A stretch of 64,000 nucleotides of DNA from Takifugu bimaculatus (Eukaryota > Chordata > Actinopteri > Tetraodontiformes > Tetraodontidae). The first letter of the stretch is position 1. Every line of letters starts with the position of its first letter. The notes beneath the pieces were generated by a model, which saw only the letters and a program-made list of their open reading frames with translations, had not been told where the DNA came from and did not search any database. Location: contig CP034979.1 in NCBI GenBank assembly GCA_004026145.2, forward strand, positions 11,759,485-11,823,484, in the 5' to 3' direction. Positions 28,962 through 41,607 of this stretch are shown here, in pieces. A program made the position numbers and the translations under genes.

Positions 28962-31900
28962 TAATGGAGACCGATGTTGAATTTGAACACAAAACGAGAC
29001 ACAGAATGATCTCCGTCCGTCACAGATAGTGACAAAAGTTCACTAACACTAACTGTTGGGTGACGGACCAGCGAGGGACCCTGATTAGCCAAATTAAGCC
29101 CTTCGGTGAAATCCTATTTCAGAGGTTCGTGCTTAATTAATTAGTAGCCCAAGTCCTTTTAACCAGACTGAATAACAGGGAAAACAGATTAGATCTCCTC
29201 GGCTTGCGCGGAGACGATCTTCTGCAGCGTCTCTCATTACCAAGTAAATTACCTCAGAGAGGAAAAGGCACCAGGCATCGATTCAGTGTAGCGTTTCAGA
29301 GCCATTACTGCGGACCGCTGTGCCAAGACGCATTAGAGGCCAGCTGAGCAATACCAGAACGCAAAGCACCAAGAAACTGAAACCAAATGAGCACGAAGCG
29401 TACAGCTTCGCTTTGTCGAGTCAACTTCAGAGCTCTTAATTGTCCAGTTGTTGAGTGGCATCGGTCGACTCCGGCGCGTCCGTGTTGAGACGACCCGATC
29501 CGTTCCCCACGTGTTGAAGAGGAAATCACACGCGTGCCAATCCAATTAAAGCAGAGCCCTGGGAGGAGATTCATTCATTAACATTGGGTAAAGTATACTC
29601 AGCTCAAAGCACAAAATGCTCTCGTGGTCCAACGATTAACGACGCCGGCGCGTGGAATCGCTCACCAGAGATTCAACCAGAACCTGATGGAAACTGTACC
29701 ATTAGTATCCATTAATTACCAACCGCCGCTGTTGGTGACGAGAGAAAGAGGACGCTGTGGCGGTGATGGCCCTGTAGGGAGCTGGGATGGATGAGAAGGG
29801 ATTATTAGAGCGCCTGTTTAGGTCGGATTTCATCACAGCTGCAAAGAGACAGCCGGCGCAATCCAGTGGTGAGCGTGAGACGGATCGTTAGGCCACGTTG
29901 TAAAACCAGGATCTAAAGCAAACAGGAGCGTTGCTGGACCATTAAGTGGTTGTTTTTAGCTTTTACACCAAGTAACGATAAATAAAAGCCACGACGTGAG
30001 CGAATAGATGTGTAACAGTGTAAACAGTGTAAAGCCAACAATCAGCGCTAAATCAAATAAGTGATCTTGGCAGGATTGAAATGATGCTTCTCTGCTGCAG
30101 CGGATTTAAATGCTGAGGGAGGACATTTATCTCCCAATAACACACAGATGCTCTTCTGAAAACCCTGGCAACAATATTCACTTTCATTTGTTGCTGATGA
30201 TCACAAATCTGGCCAGAAAAGAGAAGACTGACATCCAAATAATATCGCATTAAAATCTCATTCACATCTTGTTTTGTAAGCTGCTGTGAACTTCCCAAAC
30301 CATCCCAAAACACTCCCATTTGGAAGCTCCATGGGATTTTTGGATCCGTTTAAGGTGTTTAATCTCAATAAAGTTCATCCCACTTAGTTTCATACTCAAT
30401 AAAAAAAAAGTCAGATATCTGAATAAATATTTAATCTGTGTCATTTTTGGGCAAATGCAAAATAAGCTCTCCATGACAGACCTTCGGTTCTGATTTTGCC
30501 AATTTATGCTAATGAAGACGAGACATTTGCATTCTGAACAAGCTCACACACATTGTGAGAGGCACCATAGACGATCATGGGAGTCCTCCGGTACCAAATG
30601 TCGGTTATGACGAGCGACGGAACATTTGAGGTTTAACCGAGTCGTCACTTTAAGAGAGCGAGAAACGGTTCGGTGGCGTTTTACATCCACAAGCACACAA
30701 ACTCGCCACGTTGGGCCTGGCACAGAGCAGGAAACAGAAAGTGTTTCCACTGAAAACAGATGTGTGGAGTGACCAAGCAAGATTATAGCAGAACAGGAAG
30801 AAAATTGGGGAAAAAAATACATTTTAGATATAATCTCCACTGCCTTAAAGAGCAATTAAAAGCCCTTTTCAGAAGCTTTTACTTCCTGTTCAATCCAAAC
30901 GTGTTTATTCGTTTTGTTATTACATCATTTAATGTTAGCTTTAGCATTTAAGGTTCAGCATTTTGTCCCATAACAGAATTGTTCCCCCAAACCCTGAAAA
31001 GCCTCCTGCATATTTTAAAAAAGACGCATTTAACAGCTCACCTTGAAGCCACTTTCAGTAGGTATTCTTTGAGGTCCATTATGAATAAAACATCTTCGAA
31101 AAGAGCCATAGATTCATCGTACTTGAGGCCAAACAGCATTTCTCTCTCATGTAAATACACCGACTCTAATGCAGCTAAAGAAGAAGCCCACTTCAGTGTG
31201 AGATGGAGTGGGCCGAATCACTTAATGGCTAATTAAAGGTTACTAAAAGCACTCATGCCTGCGTGCGTGAACAAAGGTTTTGCCATGTGGTCACTTGTCT
31301 CTCTAATCACTATTGATACGAAGGTCAAATTGTGTGATGAAGGACAACACCGATCCACGTGTGCGACTCCCACAAGGCCTGAAAATGGACCCAGAGGGTT
31401 CATTAGGTGGCTGTTTTGCAAGCCAAAAATCAAATGACGGCCTCCTATGAACACCAATGTCCCCAATTAAAGGACTTAAAAAACAAGCTTCAACTCAAAC
31501 TGTGTCCCACTCGTGGGGACGGTCTTAAATTGGCCTGATAGGAACAGTAGCAGAAAACGCCACGTCCCTCTGATGGCTGCGTTTCCGTGACGAACAGGAA
31601 ATAATTAGTCATGGTGGGGGTCTGGGGGGGGGGGGCGACGAGAGCCGAGGAAGCGGCCAGATCGCAGATATCATCATCGCGCCATCTGCCGAGGAGCTGT
31701 CAGGATTAGGCGGCGGTCTGCACAAACCCAGGAGCGTTCACACCTGACCAGTTTTTCTTACAAGCTACACATTTCCTCAGCAGCCATGCTGTTGCATGAA
31801 TAATTTAAACGAGTGTGAAAATTCGAATAAAAACTCAAAGCAAAGCAAAGAAATGCTTTCCCCATCTAGCTGAGCCACACCAGCTATAGGCGAGACTTTA

Positions 31901-34900
31901 ATGGGGGCTGTTGTTCTTCCCAAAACACTGATAATGGCTGTTTTCTGTTGCGCAATAATTAGAAAATACTGAGCCAAGGTGATTAAAACAGGGATTTACT
32001 AAATTATGTGAGTGAGACACTTCATTGGAACCCAACAACCCCCCTTCCCCCTTTAAATGTTGGTCTCTTCAGTAAATGTTAAATGCCGTCTCAAGTTGTA
32101 TCTCCGGTTAATTCACCTACGAAGGCGGACTGAGATGATTGATGACTCTGCTGCCGTCTCTATTGATTCACTGTAAAAAAAAAAAAAAGGAAAAAGAAAG
32201 AAAGAAAAGCCGCTTTTTCTTCAGAGCTCCGCCAGCGTTCCCCCGCCCATCAACTCTCTTCTCCCCCCTTATGTGCTGAGCAAAAGCCCAAAAATGTCAC
32301 ATGAATGGAGCCCTCTGTTATGCAGCTTTTGTAGGCTTTTCGACTGATATAAAGGAGATTAAAATTCAGGAAAAACGAGCTTCCATCTGCCAGGATTCGG
32401 CACTTTCTCTGGGTCTCCTCCTGCGGCTTCTCCTGGCTGATCCAAAGGCTACGCCGCGTCCTCGTGCACCCTATTATCTTGTGGTGTGTACACTGTCATT
32501 GTTTGGATAAAAGCACGCCGCGGAGTGCCCTCTTGTATTATTCCCTAGAATAAACACACCTGGCCAGGTGAAGCTTTTGAAACACCATCCGTTAGACGTG
32601 TAGTGCCATGCTAACCGCCACGTTACAGGCCACCAGCAAACAGATCCTCAACGGACATGAAGCTAATGTGGGCCTCCGCAGGAATCTGGATCCTGTCCAA
32701 GGGCCGACGGGCTGTTGAAAGCCGTGGTAACGACGGTGGATCATACACGGATCACACAGGGCCGCGCTCTGTTGCTGGAAATTAAATGGTGTTTCACTTC
32801 CTATTAACTGAATGGGCCCGCGAAGAGCTCGACGCTGCCTGAGGCTCGTGGGTCCCGAGGCGGCGGAGCAATTTGTGAGTTCTGCAGAAAATACACGCGT
32901 TTCAGCACATTGGGATGTGAGATCCTCGAGTTTCTCTGGAATTACAAAGGACTGCGCAGGGTTTCGTTTATGACACCGTTGCGGAGGATGTGGATTTAGT
33001 GAGAATCTGGCCAACCCCAGCTGGATCTTAGCTGCCTGAACACATGTTGTTTATGTCAAATTTGAACCTTCCATGAGCGGCCATTAATAGGACCGTCAAC
33101 CACCCTCGTTCTCTCGTTTTCTTCGTTCTGAGTTTTGCTTTTGCCGGTGAGGTCACGGCGAAAACCGTGGCACGATGAGTCCTACGGTGGAGACGCGGTC
33201 ATCGGGTGTCAAGCGAGCGGCGCGGTTCCTGTAAAGTTCTCACCCCCAGCGTTTACCAGCAACTCCCACAGTGGGAACACACCTCCGGGATCATAGGAGG
33301 GGCGGGAGAGGATGCTGATTGGTCAGAAAACAGGAAGTTTCTGTTGGGATCCGAAGCGTCGCGGCGCACGTCCTCCCGGTCCTGGCCCTCCTCGCAGATG
33401 GAGAGCTGCCAAACCTTGCCATTAAACAACCAGCTGCCACCGTTTCAAAACAAGCCCCGGTGACCCCCGGGCCGCACGTAAATGTCAGTTGATGCGTGAT
33501 TGGAATTTCTGTGCCAGTTTCCCAACATCTCCAAGTTGCCTGCGAGAGAACTTTTCTGCACATGGTGCTGAGTTTCAATTAGACTTGCAAGTCAGCCTCG
33601 GACTGTCAGAGAAATTGATGGCGATCCAAGTATTAACAGTAGATTATAATCTAAAATGAGCCCCGACGGGAAGCAGGTCGACGGACGGCGTTCAACCTGC
33701 CTTTGATTTGCCGGCTCAAAGAGCAGAAGCAGTGAAATGCTAATCGTTCTGAGGATGGAGGGGGGGGGGCAAAAATCTGCTGCGTTCTCCAGAATGAACT
33801 TGGTATCACTCTTCCGTGTTGATGTGAGTTTGCGTCCGTTGGCGGGCAAACGGCCGAGCGAGACAGAAGTGATTTATAACCTGCTGAGGTGTGTACAGTC
33901 ATCCTGAAGCTGCAGTTAGCTGAGATCAGGGCTCGTTAATGCTCATCCCACACGTGCACGCGCGCGCACACACAAACACGCTGGGTTTATTGGTTGCAAT
34001 GATTTACTATCCTGTTCCTGTAACCGTTTATTGATTATGGAATTACGCGGTGTATTGTTCGTCCCGAGCTGCACGTTAATGGAAAACGTCATCAGCAAAT
34101 CTGAGGATCATGAAATCTCAGCGCGGACCTCCACCAAGCAGCTCTTTCCCCCATACTGGGACTTATGCCTGTAGTATATGTACATATATACACACAGGGG
34201 CAGTAGAATTACATTACATAATATAGTAGGTTGCTGTATGGTCAAAACCTCTTGACTTTCATCTGTGTAGGGTCAAAGGTCAAAGCACCTCCAGAATTCA
34301 GAGGTTAACGAGCTCTTCCTGGGCCTATTAATGAGCAACATTCCCTGAAATCCATTCAGATCTATTTGTAAAGTATAATTGTATAATGACGCTTCCTGTT
34401 AGTAGGGGACTGCAGGCCTTTACGTTATGCAACGTCATTATTTCCGTGTCTGAACCGCCGACCATCTGAGACCTCCCGAGTCTTTTATGTCGCCGAAGGC
34501 TTTCGTGCCTATCAATTTTTAACAGTGACATTTTGCGAGTCTGAGGTTTTGCAACAGCAGAGGAGGACGCGCAGCCGCACCGGCCTGCTTCAAACGCGCT
34601 CTGTAAGATCAACTTTAAAGTGATCTTCATCCTATTATGTAATACTGGTTGCGCAATGTGCGCGCTATCTATTTTATAACATTAGCGAATGGTTGGAAAC
34701 GTTCTGTGGAAGACGGTCCAGGGTGCAAAAAGATGAGCCAAAGTTTCCGCTGAAGCCGTGAAAAGTGAGAATAAAGCTGCATTTTGTGATCGAGTTTTAA
34801 CAGCAGCCTTCACGTCTGAAATTAAACAATAAACGAGCGACAGGACCAGTAACCGTCCACACATGTGGCGTTCGCTGCACCTTAAATGTCAAGCGCACGC

Positions 34901-37900
34901 TCTGTTACGATGAGGGTCTGTTATGTTTCAGCTTCAACTATCTAGAAGAGTGAATCTAGTAAAGAGAATAAATTCTTTTTGACATTTGAACCCGAGCTGT
35001 GGCCGCTTGAGCGTGTAATAGTTACGCTCAGGTCACCAGCGCCTCCAACTGTTTCCTAGGGGTTTATTTAAATATATTTCAGAATATGTTTCGAGTGATG
35101 ATTAAAAACAAGACCTCTGAAAATGATTCTGTTCAGAGTTCAGGAGCTGAGGTCGCATCAGTCTCGCGGAACCAACCCCGGGCTGTCAGCTCATTCCGCA
35201 CGCCTGCTTCACTAGTGGTCGCTGACATTTAACCATTAGCCGTCTTTGTTCGTTTGCCTCCATCAACCCTGTCTCTGCCCTCCCCCGTGGGCCAAGCAGC
35301 CTTTTCATAGGAGGAACTCCACTGGAGTGTCTGGAAGGTCCGGCTGACAAATGAACCCACCAGTTTCTCACAGCGCTGCTTCAGCAGTAATTAACAGGTA
35401 ATATGTCGGTCATTATGTTATACAGCCAATAAGCTCTCTTTATTTCCATCCACCCAGCAACATTTTACTCCCAGTGGACTCTAGTTTTGCTTCATAAGCT
35501 GTCATATTAGCAATGATCTGACTTCTTATTTTAGAAATCGAGACTGCAATCTCTATAGACTTTAAGTTATTAACCTAATGACAGTTACTTAATTAATATG
35601 GAAGCAGTGGTTTGTGAGGCATAAAAGACTCTGTTATCCCCATGTTTCCTGGGGGATAAACAGCCTATCAGTTAAACGCAGCCCAGTTCTCTACAATCAG
35701 TGTTAAGCAGAGGGTGAGCTTCCCTTTTCCCTACGCCTGCCTCTGCCAGTTGTCCTTATTTCCTGCATGTTAAATCAGGATTCAAGTAACTGCAGAAGTT
35801 TTCACTATATGGATTTTATTTCTATTTGTTTCGTCTCGCTGAGCGTCTTCTGCAGGTGGGCGGATGTGACCGAGATGGAAGCAACAGTGGCTGCTGGGGG
35901 GGGGAAATAGAGGCAGAACTGCCTCTGACCTCTGAGATAATCAGCCCAGAACACCATCCCGCAGCGGAATACTTCGTGGAAAGCCTGTCCTTGCCCGATC
36001 TCAACAAGTCTGAAGTCACATGTCAGGCAGCGTTCTGAAGTGCCACTCAGATACAAGTAGAGGTCCAAACACAGCTACAGACAGCTGCGCTTGCTGGCAT
36101 TCATCCGCTGTCAATGACCACTGAGGGGTATAAATAGAAACCTATAAATCTTGAGCCCTCCTTCTCGAGCACACACACAGAAACATGAGGCCTGAACCAA
36201 GTCAACCAGGAGGAGAATGCTGAAAAATGCCCTTCGTTCAGATGTGTTCACAAAACACCGCCCCAAGTCGTTTACCACTCCTGCCATCAGCACATCCTCC
36301 AAACACAGCTCGTTTGTTCCAGGAGAAGAACATTAGTTACACGAATGCATATGCTGGCCAGAGTTTGGTTGAAGGTCATTGTGTTTTTATTGAAAATAGA
36401 AATGACTAGGTTAATGTTTTGGAACAACATGTCCTGCTGCAGGAAATGAAATAACCACTGGTTTGATCCCTGACAGCACCGCTCTCCTATTTGACATTTG
36501 CAAATGTTCCATTAGTAACGTTATGACCTACCTCAATGTCTTTTTGCCTGTAAACAAGCTAGCAGCTATTTTAAGCAACAGGTTGTCATTATTCACCTGA
36601 TTAAAGACGACACTTTGTGTGGAATGGAATTGAAAATCATCAAAACCTGCTTTTACTTTTGGTTTTCAGTCAGTCTGGCGGCTTAAATGGTGTCATATCA
36701 TTTTGAAATAGAAGATAGGAGCAACATGGTGGCTTGCAAAGCTTACTTTTATTTCAAAAATCTTTATAAACTATAGCTAGCACCTTTTCCCAATGAGATT
36801 ATGTAAGGATCTATTTGGTCCTGCTCAGGCCTCAACAGCTCAGTGGCCATTACAAGTTCTTAACCTTATAATAATTTGTTTTCTCTACCCCTCCGTTCTC
36901 ATGTTTATCCATCAGGTTGATTACTTTGCCAGTGAGTAATGATCTGATATATGCGCTTAATAAAGTTAAAAATGTGTCACAACACCAAGATCAATATGTC
37001 CCTTCTCCATCTGGGAAAAGATGTAGCACAAACAGACGGACGAGCAGCTTTTTGTCCAGAGCCGAAGCCTCCATCAATGCCCCCCCACCCCCACCCATGT
37101 TCAGTCATAAACACACCTACAACCAACTGTTAAAGACTATTTTGCACACTTTGGCCCTGTCAAGCTGCAAATTCTGCCACAAAATGGCCGCCTTTAGGCC
37201 GGGACCCCCTGGGGGTTTGTCAGTATGATTCTTTCTTCCAGTACCACCAACAGCTGTCCAGCAGCTGGTGGTACTGGAAGAAAAGTCAAGGGATCAGAAC
37301 AGATCCACTGGTTCACCCTCTGGGGATCATGGGTATTTTCAATAAACGCCCAGACATGAAGAGATCTCAGTAATGTTCTGACCCTGCCCGGAGCTGCAGG
37401 AATATGCGGTGGCAGGCTCACTCTTTGCCTTGTTTTCTCAACAGTGGCAATATTTCCATGACAACCTGGTCACTGCGGGTCGAAGATGGACTTTCCTTTC
37501 AGCTTTTACGGCAACATCGCGTTCCAAGATACAACGGCGCGGCTGATGCGATTCCGTGGCTAAATAGTCAGTCAAAAAGAAATAATGTGCTCTGATTGGC
37601 TGAAATGTGTTTATCCACCCGAGTGGCCAGACTTCAAAAGGCTTTTGAGGGGGAAGAGATGAAGGGGTCACCGCTGATCTCAGGCCGCCACCACAGCAGA
37701 GTTAAAGGTGTTTGAGAGAGGCTCCTGCAGGGTGCGGGGGGATGCCGGTCCAATAATGAGCTGTTTGGGGAGGCCAGAACCACCCCCCGCCCCACATCAC
37801 TGGCTCCAAAATATGCTGAGAAAGTAGCACAGGATCCAGAGGGGAAGGGGGAGAAATGATCAAAGAGAAATGGAAATCAAAACAGGAATCCAGGCGAGCA

Positions 37901-38114
37901 AGGAAAAGATAAACACTGCAGACGGACGTCGTTTTTCTTTCCGCTCTCCCAGCAGCTGAGTCAGATTCTGTGATCTGAGCGCCTGCGAACGCCTCACGAC
38001 GAGCAGGGCGCCAAGGACTCGGACCCACAAACGCCGCTGCTGTGGCTCAGAGGTGCACCGGGGAGGCTCTCCGGACAGTACAGTAAATAAACTTGTGACA
38101 GGTCTGCCCCCCTC

Positions 38115-38145
<31 letters not shown>

Positions 38146-39225
38146 CCAAGTCATTCGTTTTCCTTCCATCCTCCCCCCCTTTTCAATTACAAGTATCACA
38201 TTGTGCGTCTCTGTCTTGAGGGCAAGGTCAGAGGAAGACAGCTCCTGTCAGCTCAAATGATGACCCGGAGTTTGTTTGTTTGCGGCCGTGCTCGCTCGCT
38301 CGCTGGTGACGCGGTTCATATCTAACCGCCGATGAGGGAGGGGCGGCGGTTATTGGAGCCATCAGGCATGCAGTGCAGCGCCTCGCCAGCCCCTCAGGGT
38401 GGCCTGCGAGGGATACTTGCTCTTTTCTGACCTATCGCACAAGCAAATGTTAAAACGAGGGGAGGGCGCGCGGGGCTTCTCATTGACATTCATTTTGGTG
38501 GGATTTGAAATGTGCCTAAAACAGAGCGACTGCACCCATGGGTGCTGTCCTATAACTGGAATGAATGCGATGCTCCCGACTGGTGACACAGATGTCCTCC
38601 CCCACCCGGCCGCCCGCCAAAGTCCCTCACAGGCGAAACGTGAAAACTTGATTGTCAATAAATAATAATACATTTTTAAAACATTGCTGGTGGGAAGATA
38701 GAAGAGCTCAGCTCCAGCCACTTTTACACTCAGATTGGGAAACATAACACAATATGTACTGATGTAAAAGCCTCAGAATCCCCCCCCCCCCATTCATGGC
38801 TAAAGATGTGATACTGGGAAGGCTTTGGTCGATGGGTGCATGCTTTGAAGACACCGTGTGTGCAAAGGTCATGCGAGTCACCCACCTATAGTCGAAACCA
38901 CAGTTCCAACAAAATAAAAAGCCCCTGTAAAATCCCATCGCGGCCTCAGGGCGTCAGCCCGGATCCCAGCGGCGATGGCAGCCTCGTACTCCCGCAAGAA
39001 GGAGTTGAGCTCCTGAAGGCTGATGTTGAAGGTCTCGCTGAAGTTGAGGAGCGTCCCGTTCCAGCGGCCGTGCGCCCGCAGCTCCGAGGGCCTCTCTATG
39101 GCCGAGAAGACCGCAGCGCCGCACAGCAGGTACACCACAATGAGGAGGGCGAGCAGCACGAAACGGCCGTTGTCCTCGTTGAGGTGCAGGGAGCGGCAGC
39201 CCTGCAGACGCTGGGCAGGCATCAT
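26350..39225 (-). CDS. KCNK12: two-pore-domain potassium channel THIK-2 (one frame break in exon 2)
   Basis: K2P channel subunit of the THIK family, a plasma- or ER-membrane protein forming dimers. Two coding exons: 39225-38886 and 27243-26350, joined across an 11.6 kb intron with GT-AG borders inside the Gly codon of the first selectivity filter, as in vertebrate THIK genes. The product is about 410 aa (human about 430). Visible: HLNEDNGRF; TM1 at about 22-44; extracellular cap with three N-glycosylation sequons (NGT 56, NFS 61, NIS 67); first filter TIGFG 112-116; second filter TIGFG 236-240; and a conserved C-tail ending FSGGVGALGIMNNRLAETSNSR-like sequence. I chose the ATG pair at 39225 because the frame upstream has no ATG before a stop. 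One extra base near 26609-26610 shifts the frame; removing it joins the channel body to the C-tail. KCNK13 is the close alternative, but the C-tail and the MSH6 neighbourhood favour KCNK12. A - strand ATTAAA-type signal lies at 26291-26286; AATAAA at 25693-25688 is another candidate. Confidence 0.93.
28931..28959. repeat. (CA)n microsatellite in KCNK12 intron
   Basis: About 14 AC units. Simple repeat. Confidence 0.9.
37232..37283. other. near-perfect hairpin in KCNK12 intron
   Basis: Arm 37232-37247 (TTTCTTCCAGTACCAC) is the exact reverse complement of 37268-37283. Inside it, CAGCTG at 37251-37256 pairs with CAGCTG at 37262-37267, leaving a 3-nt bulge (CAA) and a 5-nt loop (TCCAG). The stem is 22 bp in 52 nt. 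It could be a small-RNA precursor on either strand, or a short inverted-repeat transposon remnant. I do not recognise it as a known microRNA. Confidence 0.8.
38115..38143. repeat. (CA)n microsatellite in KCNK12 intron
   Basis: About 14 CA units, about 740 bp from the donor of exon 1. Simple repeat. Confidence 0.9.
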
Positions 39226-39925
39226 CCGAATTTCAGCACCACTCTCGCGTTGGACAGCGACGCGCTGCACATCGGAGACGGCAGTCACTCCTCTGCAGAA
39301 GCCTCCTGGAAGTCCCCCGTCCTCCTCTCTCACTGCACTCCTGCTGCCTCCGGATCACCCGCCATGCTGTCCCATGGCAGCTTTTTGAAGTGCTACGTAT
39401 AAGGGGGGGAAACGCTCCACTTGTGGATTGAGTTTGTAGTTCCTGGAAGACTTCATGAGAAAAGGTGAGAGCGCGCGGGTTCATGATACATTTCCTCTCT
39501 CACAGTTGTGCCAATGCAGCTGGCGTGAAGCGGACTGCAGCTTAAATCCAGCGCTCCTTTGTGCAGACGCAAGCAGTGGTAGTAGTATCCTCCGGGTCCC
39601 CCTGCACCAAATTGTTTCCACGCCACGAAATTCGAAAGTTAAGTACGCGCCCGGGGAAAATAAAATCGAATCATCCTCAGTTCAGGAAGAGATGAGCCGC
39701 AGATTATTATTATTATTATTATTGTTATTTTTAATGGGGATACTTAACGGATCCGCTGAGCGCGCCGGCGGAGAGGAGGCGCGGCGGGGTAAATAAGATG
39801 GGAAAGAAGGTTGTGCCGTTGGCTGTGGAGCGGGGGAGGCGTCCCACAACTGTGCGCCTCGGTGAGGTAGTACTGAAAGAGCGATTTACATTACAACCGC
39901 GTTACCTTCAGCCGTGCATGCGCAC
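39226..39925 (-). promoter_or_regulatory. KCNK12 upstream region, probable promoter
   Basis: GC-rich patches with many CpG at about 39630-39660 and 39750-39860, and an NRF1-like word at 39914-39924 (TGCGCATGCAC on the - strand). A (TTA)n repeat sits at 39707-39723. The start site of transcription cannot be set from sequence. Confidence 0.35.
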
Positions 39926-41153
39926 TGAGGACGCGCATGAAAACTGCTTGGAATGCAGAAATAGAGGTGCACCCAGGAGCTTAGGTCTAAAAGTTTCTGT
40001 CAAAACACACACACACGACAGACATTTTATGTCACTCCATATTTTTTAGCTAATGAATCCTCTTTTTATTATCACTATCATTTTTGATCATTTATTTGAT
40101 CTTCAATAACAAAGACTGCAGGTTCAGTTTAGTCAGAGATCAGTGACCATCCTGTCCAGCCAGAGTGAGTCCTAATCTAGTGGAAAAATCTCTGCCTCCA
40201 ACATTTGAGCGTGTGCTGCCCACCGCTGAAAACGTGGTCAGGGACAGACATGATCTCACCCCACTCTCACTACTTTACGTGGTCTAAATGAACAACCGCT
40301 TTCTTTAAGGGTGGGGAAATACAGCTGCTGAAATGGTAGCTTAATTCTGAATGTGATGCAAAGAGGCGTCTCCAACGAACAGAAAACCGGAGTCTGGTCA
40401 CGTCCACGGGCAGGTCAAGACTTACTGACAGTTTTCGGAAGGCAGGAGAAGCTGGAATAAATTCCTACAAGGCAAACAAGAGTCAAATTACTGACAAAAA
40501 AAGGACCTGGCATCCTTTGTTGGAGAACAAAATCAATCCCTGCCTGGTGCCCCTGCTCAAACGAGAGGATTGGAGAGACAAAGCAGGTAAAAACACACAT
40601 CATTAGAAAGACTGCAGAAGGTGACTGTAGTAAATGCACTTTTATTAATTTAGATAAGTGGTGTACACATTTCAAGGTTGAATTCAGCGCAAGGTCGCGG
40701 TCAACATGGGGTCTGCCCTTGTCATACCTCCCTGCAACGGACAGAAACATAATAAGTAAAGACATCATTGCAGGGAGTATTGATGAATCTGCCCGTTTGG
40801 GTTTAGGTGCTGTTTTCTTCTACGGCAGACAGAAACAAATCCAATGTAAGCAGAAATCCCGAAGCAGCAGCAACGCAGCAACAATGGGGGAGAAAAAAAA
40901 GCCAGTGTGAGCGAAAGGCAAGCCTTGCCTCCACCCACTGTTTCCTCTTTGGGTCTGCTGTCCCAGCATGCATCAGGCTGGGAAGTCATTTCAGACTTTG
41001 AGACACATACAGTGCAGACAGTCGCGCATACCTTCAGGCAATTCACAGCCCCCACTGCACCCGCCTGTGGGGAGCTGACGCAGGAGCTCGCAACACAAAC
41101 GATTTGGGAAGACCACAATATAGATCACACAGAAGCCGTGTGCAGCATTCTAA

Positions 41154-41281
<128 letters not shown>

Positions 41282-41302
41282 GTGAAGAATTGGAGGAGTA
41301 AA

Positions 41303-41534
41303 GGCTGCAGTGCAGGTCAGTGCTGCAAGATGACAAACGCATCCTGCTCCACACGTACACACACACACAAATACACACAAATACACACACACACAAATAC
41401 ACACACACAAATACACACACACAAATACACACACACACACACACACCCACACCCACACCTTCACTCACACCCTAAATGGCTGCAGTGCAGGTCAGTACTG
41501 CAAGATGACAAACGCATCCTGCTCCACACGCACA

Positions 41535-41576
<42 letters not shown>

Positions 41577-41607
41577 CACACCCACACCTTCACTCACACC
41601 CTAAATG
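41303..41607. repeat. duplicated unit with internal CA arrays
   Basis: Two tandem copies begin at 41303 and 41478. Each has about 55 bp of unique sequence (GGCTGCAGTGCAGGTCAG and following), a variable CA-rich array, and the end motif CACCTTCACTCACACCC. Copy 1 has several AAATACAC interruptions in its array; copy 2 has a purer CA run and is about 45 bp shorter. The unique parts differ at only a few positions, which points to a recent duplication. Confidence 0.85.

Larger units (their letters stand above)
27244..38885 (-). other. large KCNK12 intron
   Basis: No internal exon was recognised on either strand. Contents are mostly unique AT-moderate sequence plus small simple repeats: (AAG)n near 27999, (CA)n at 28931-28959 and 38115-38143, and several short G or C runs. 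A near-perfect hairpin lies at 37232-37283. Open frames up to 140 codons (for example near 32592-33014) show no similarity I know. Confidence 0.6.

Noticed and set aside
40415..40768. Open frame of 117 codons on the - strand with hydrophobic stretches
   Set aside because: No recognised family; isolated and without promoter or splice signals.
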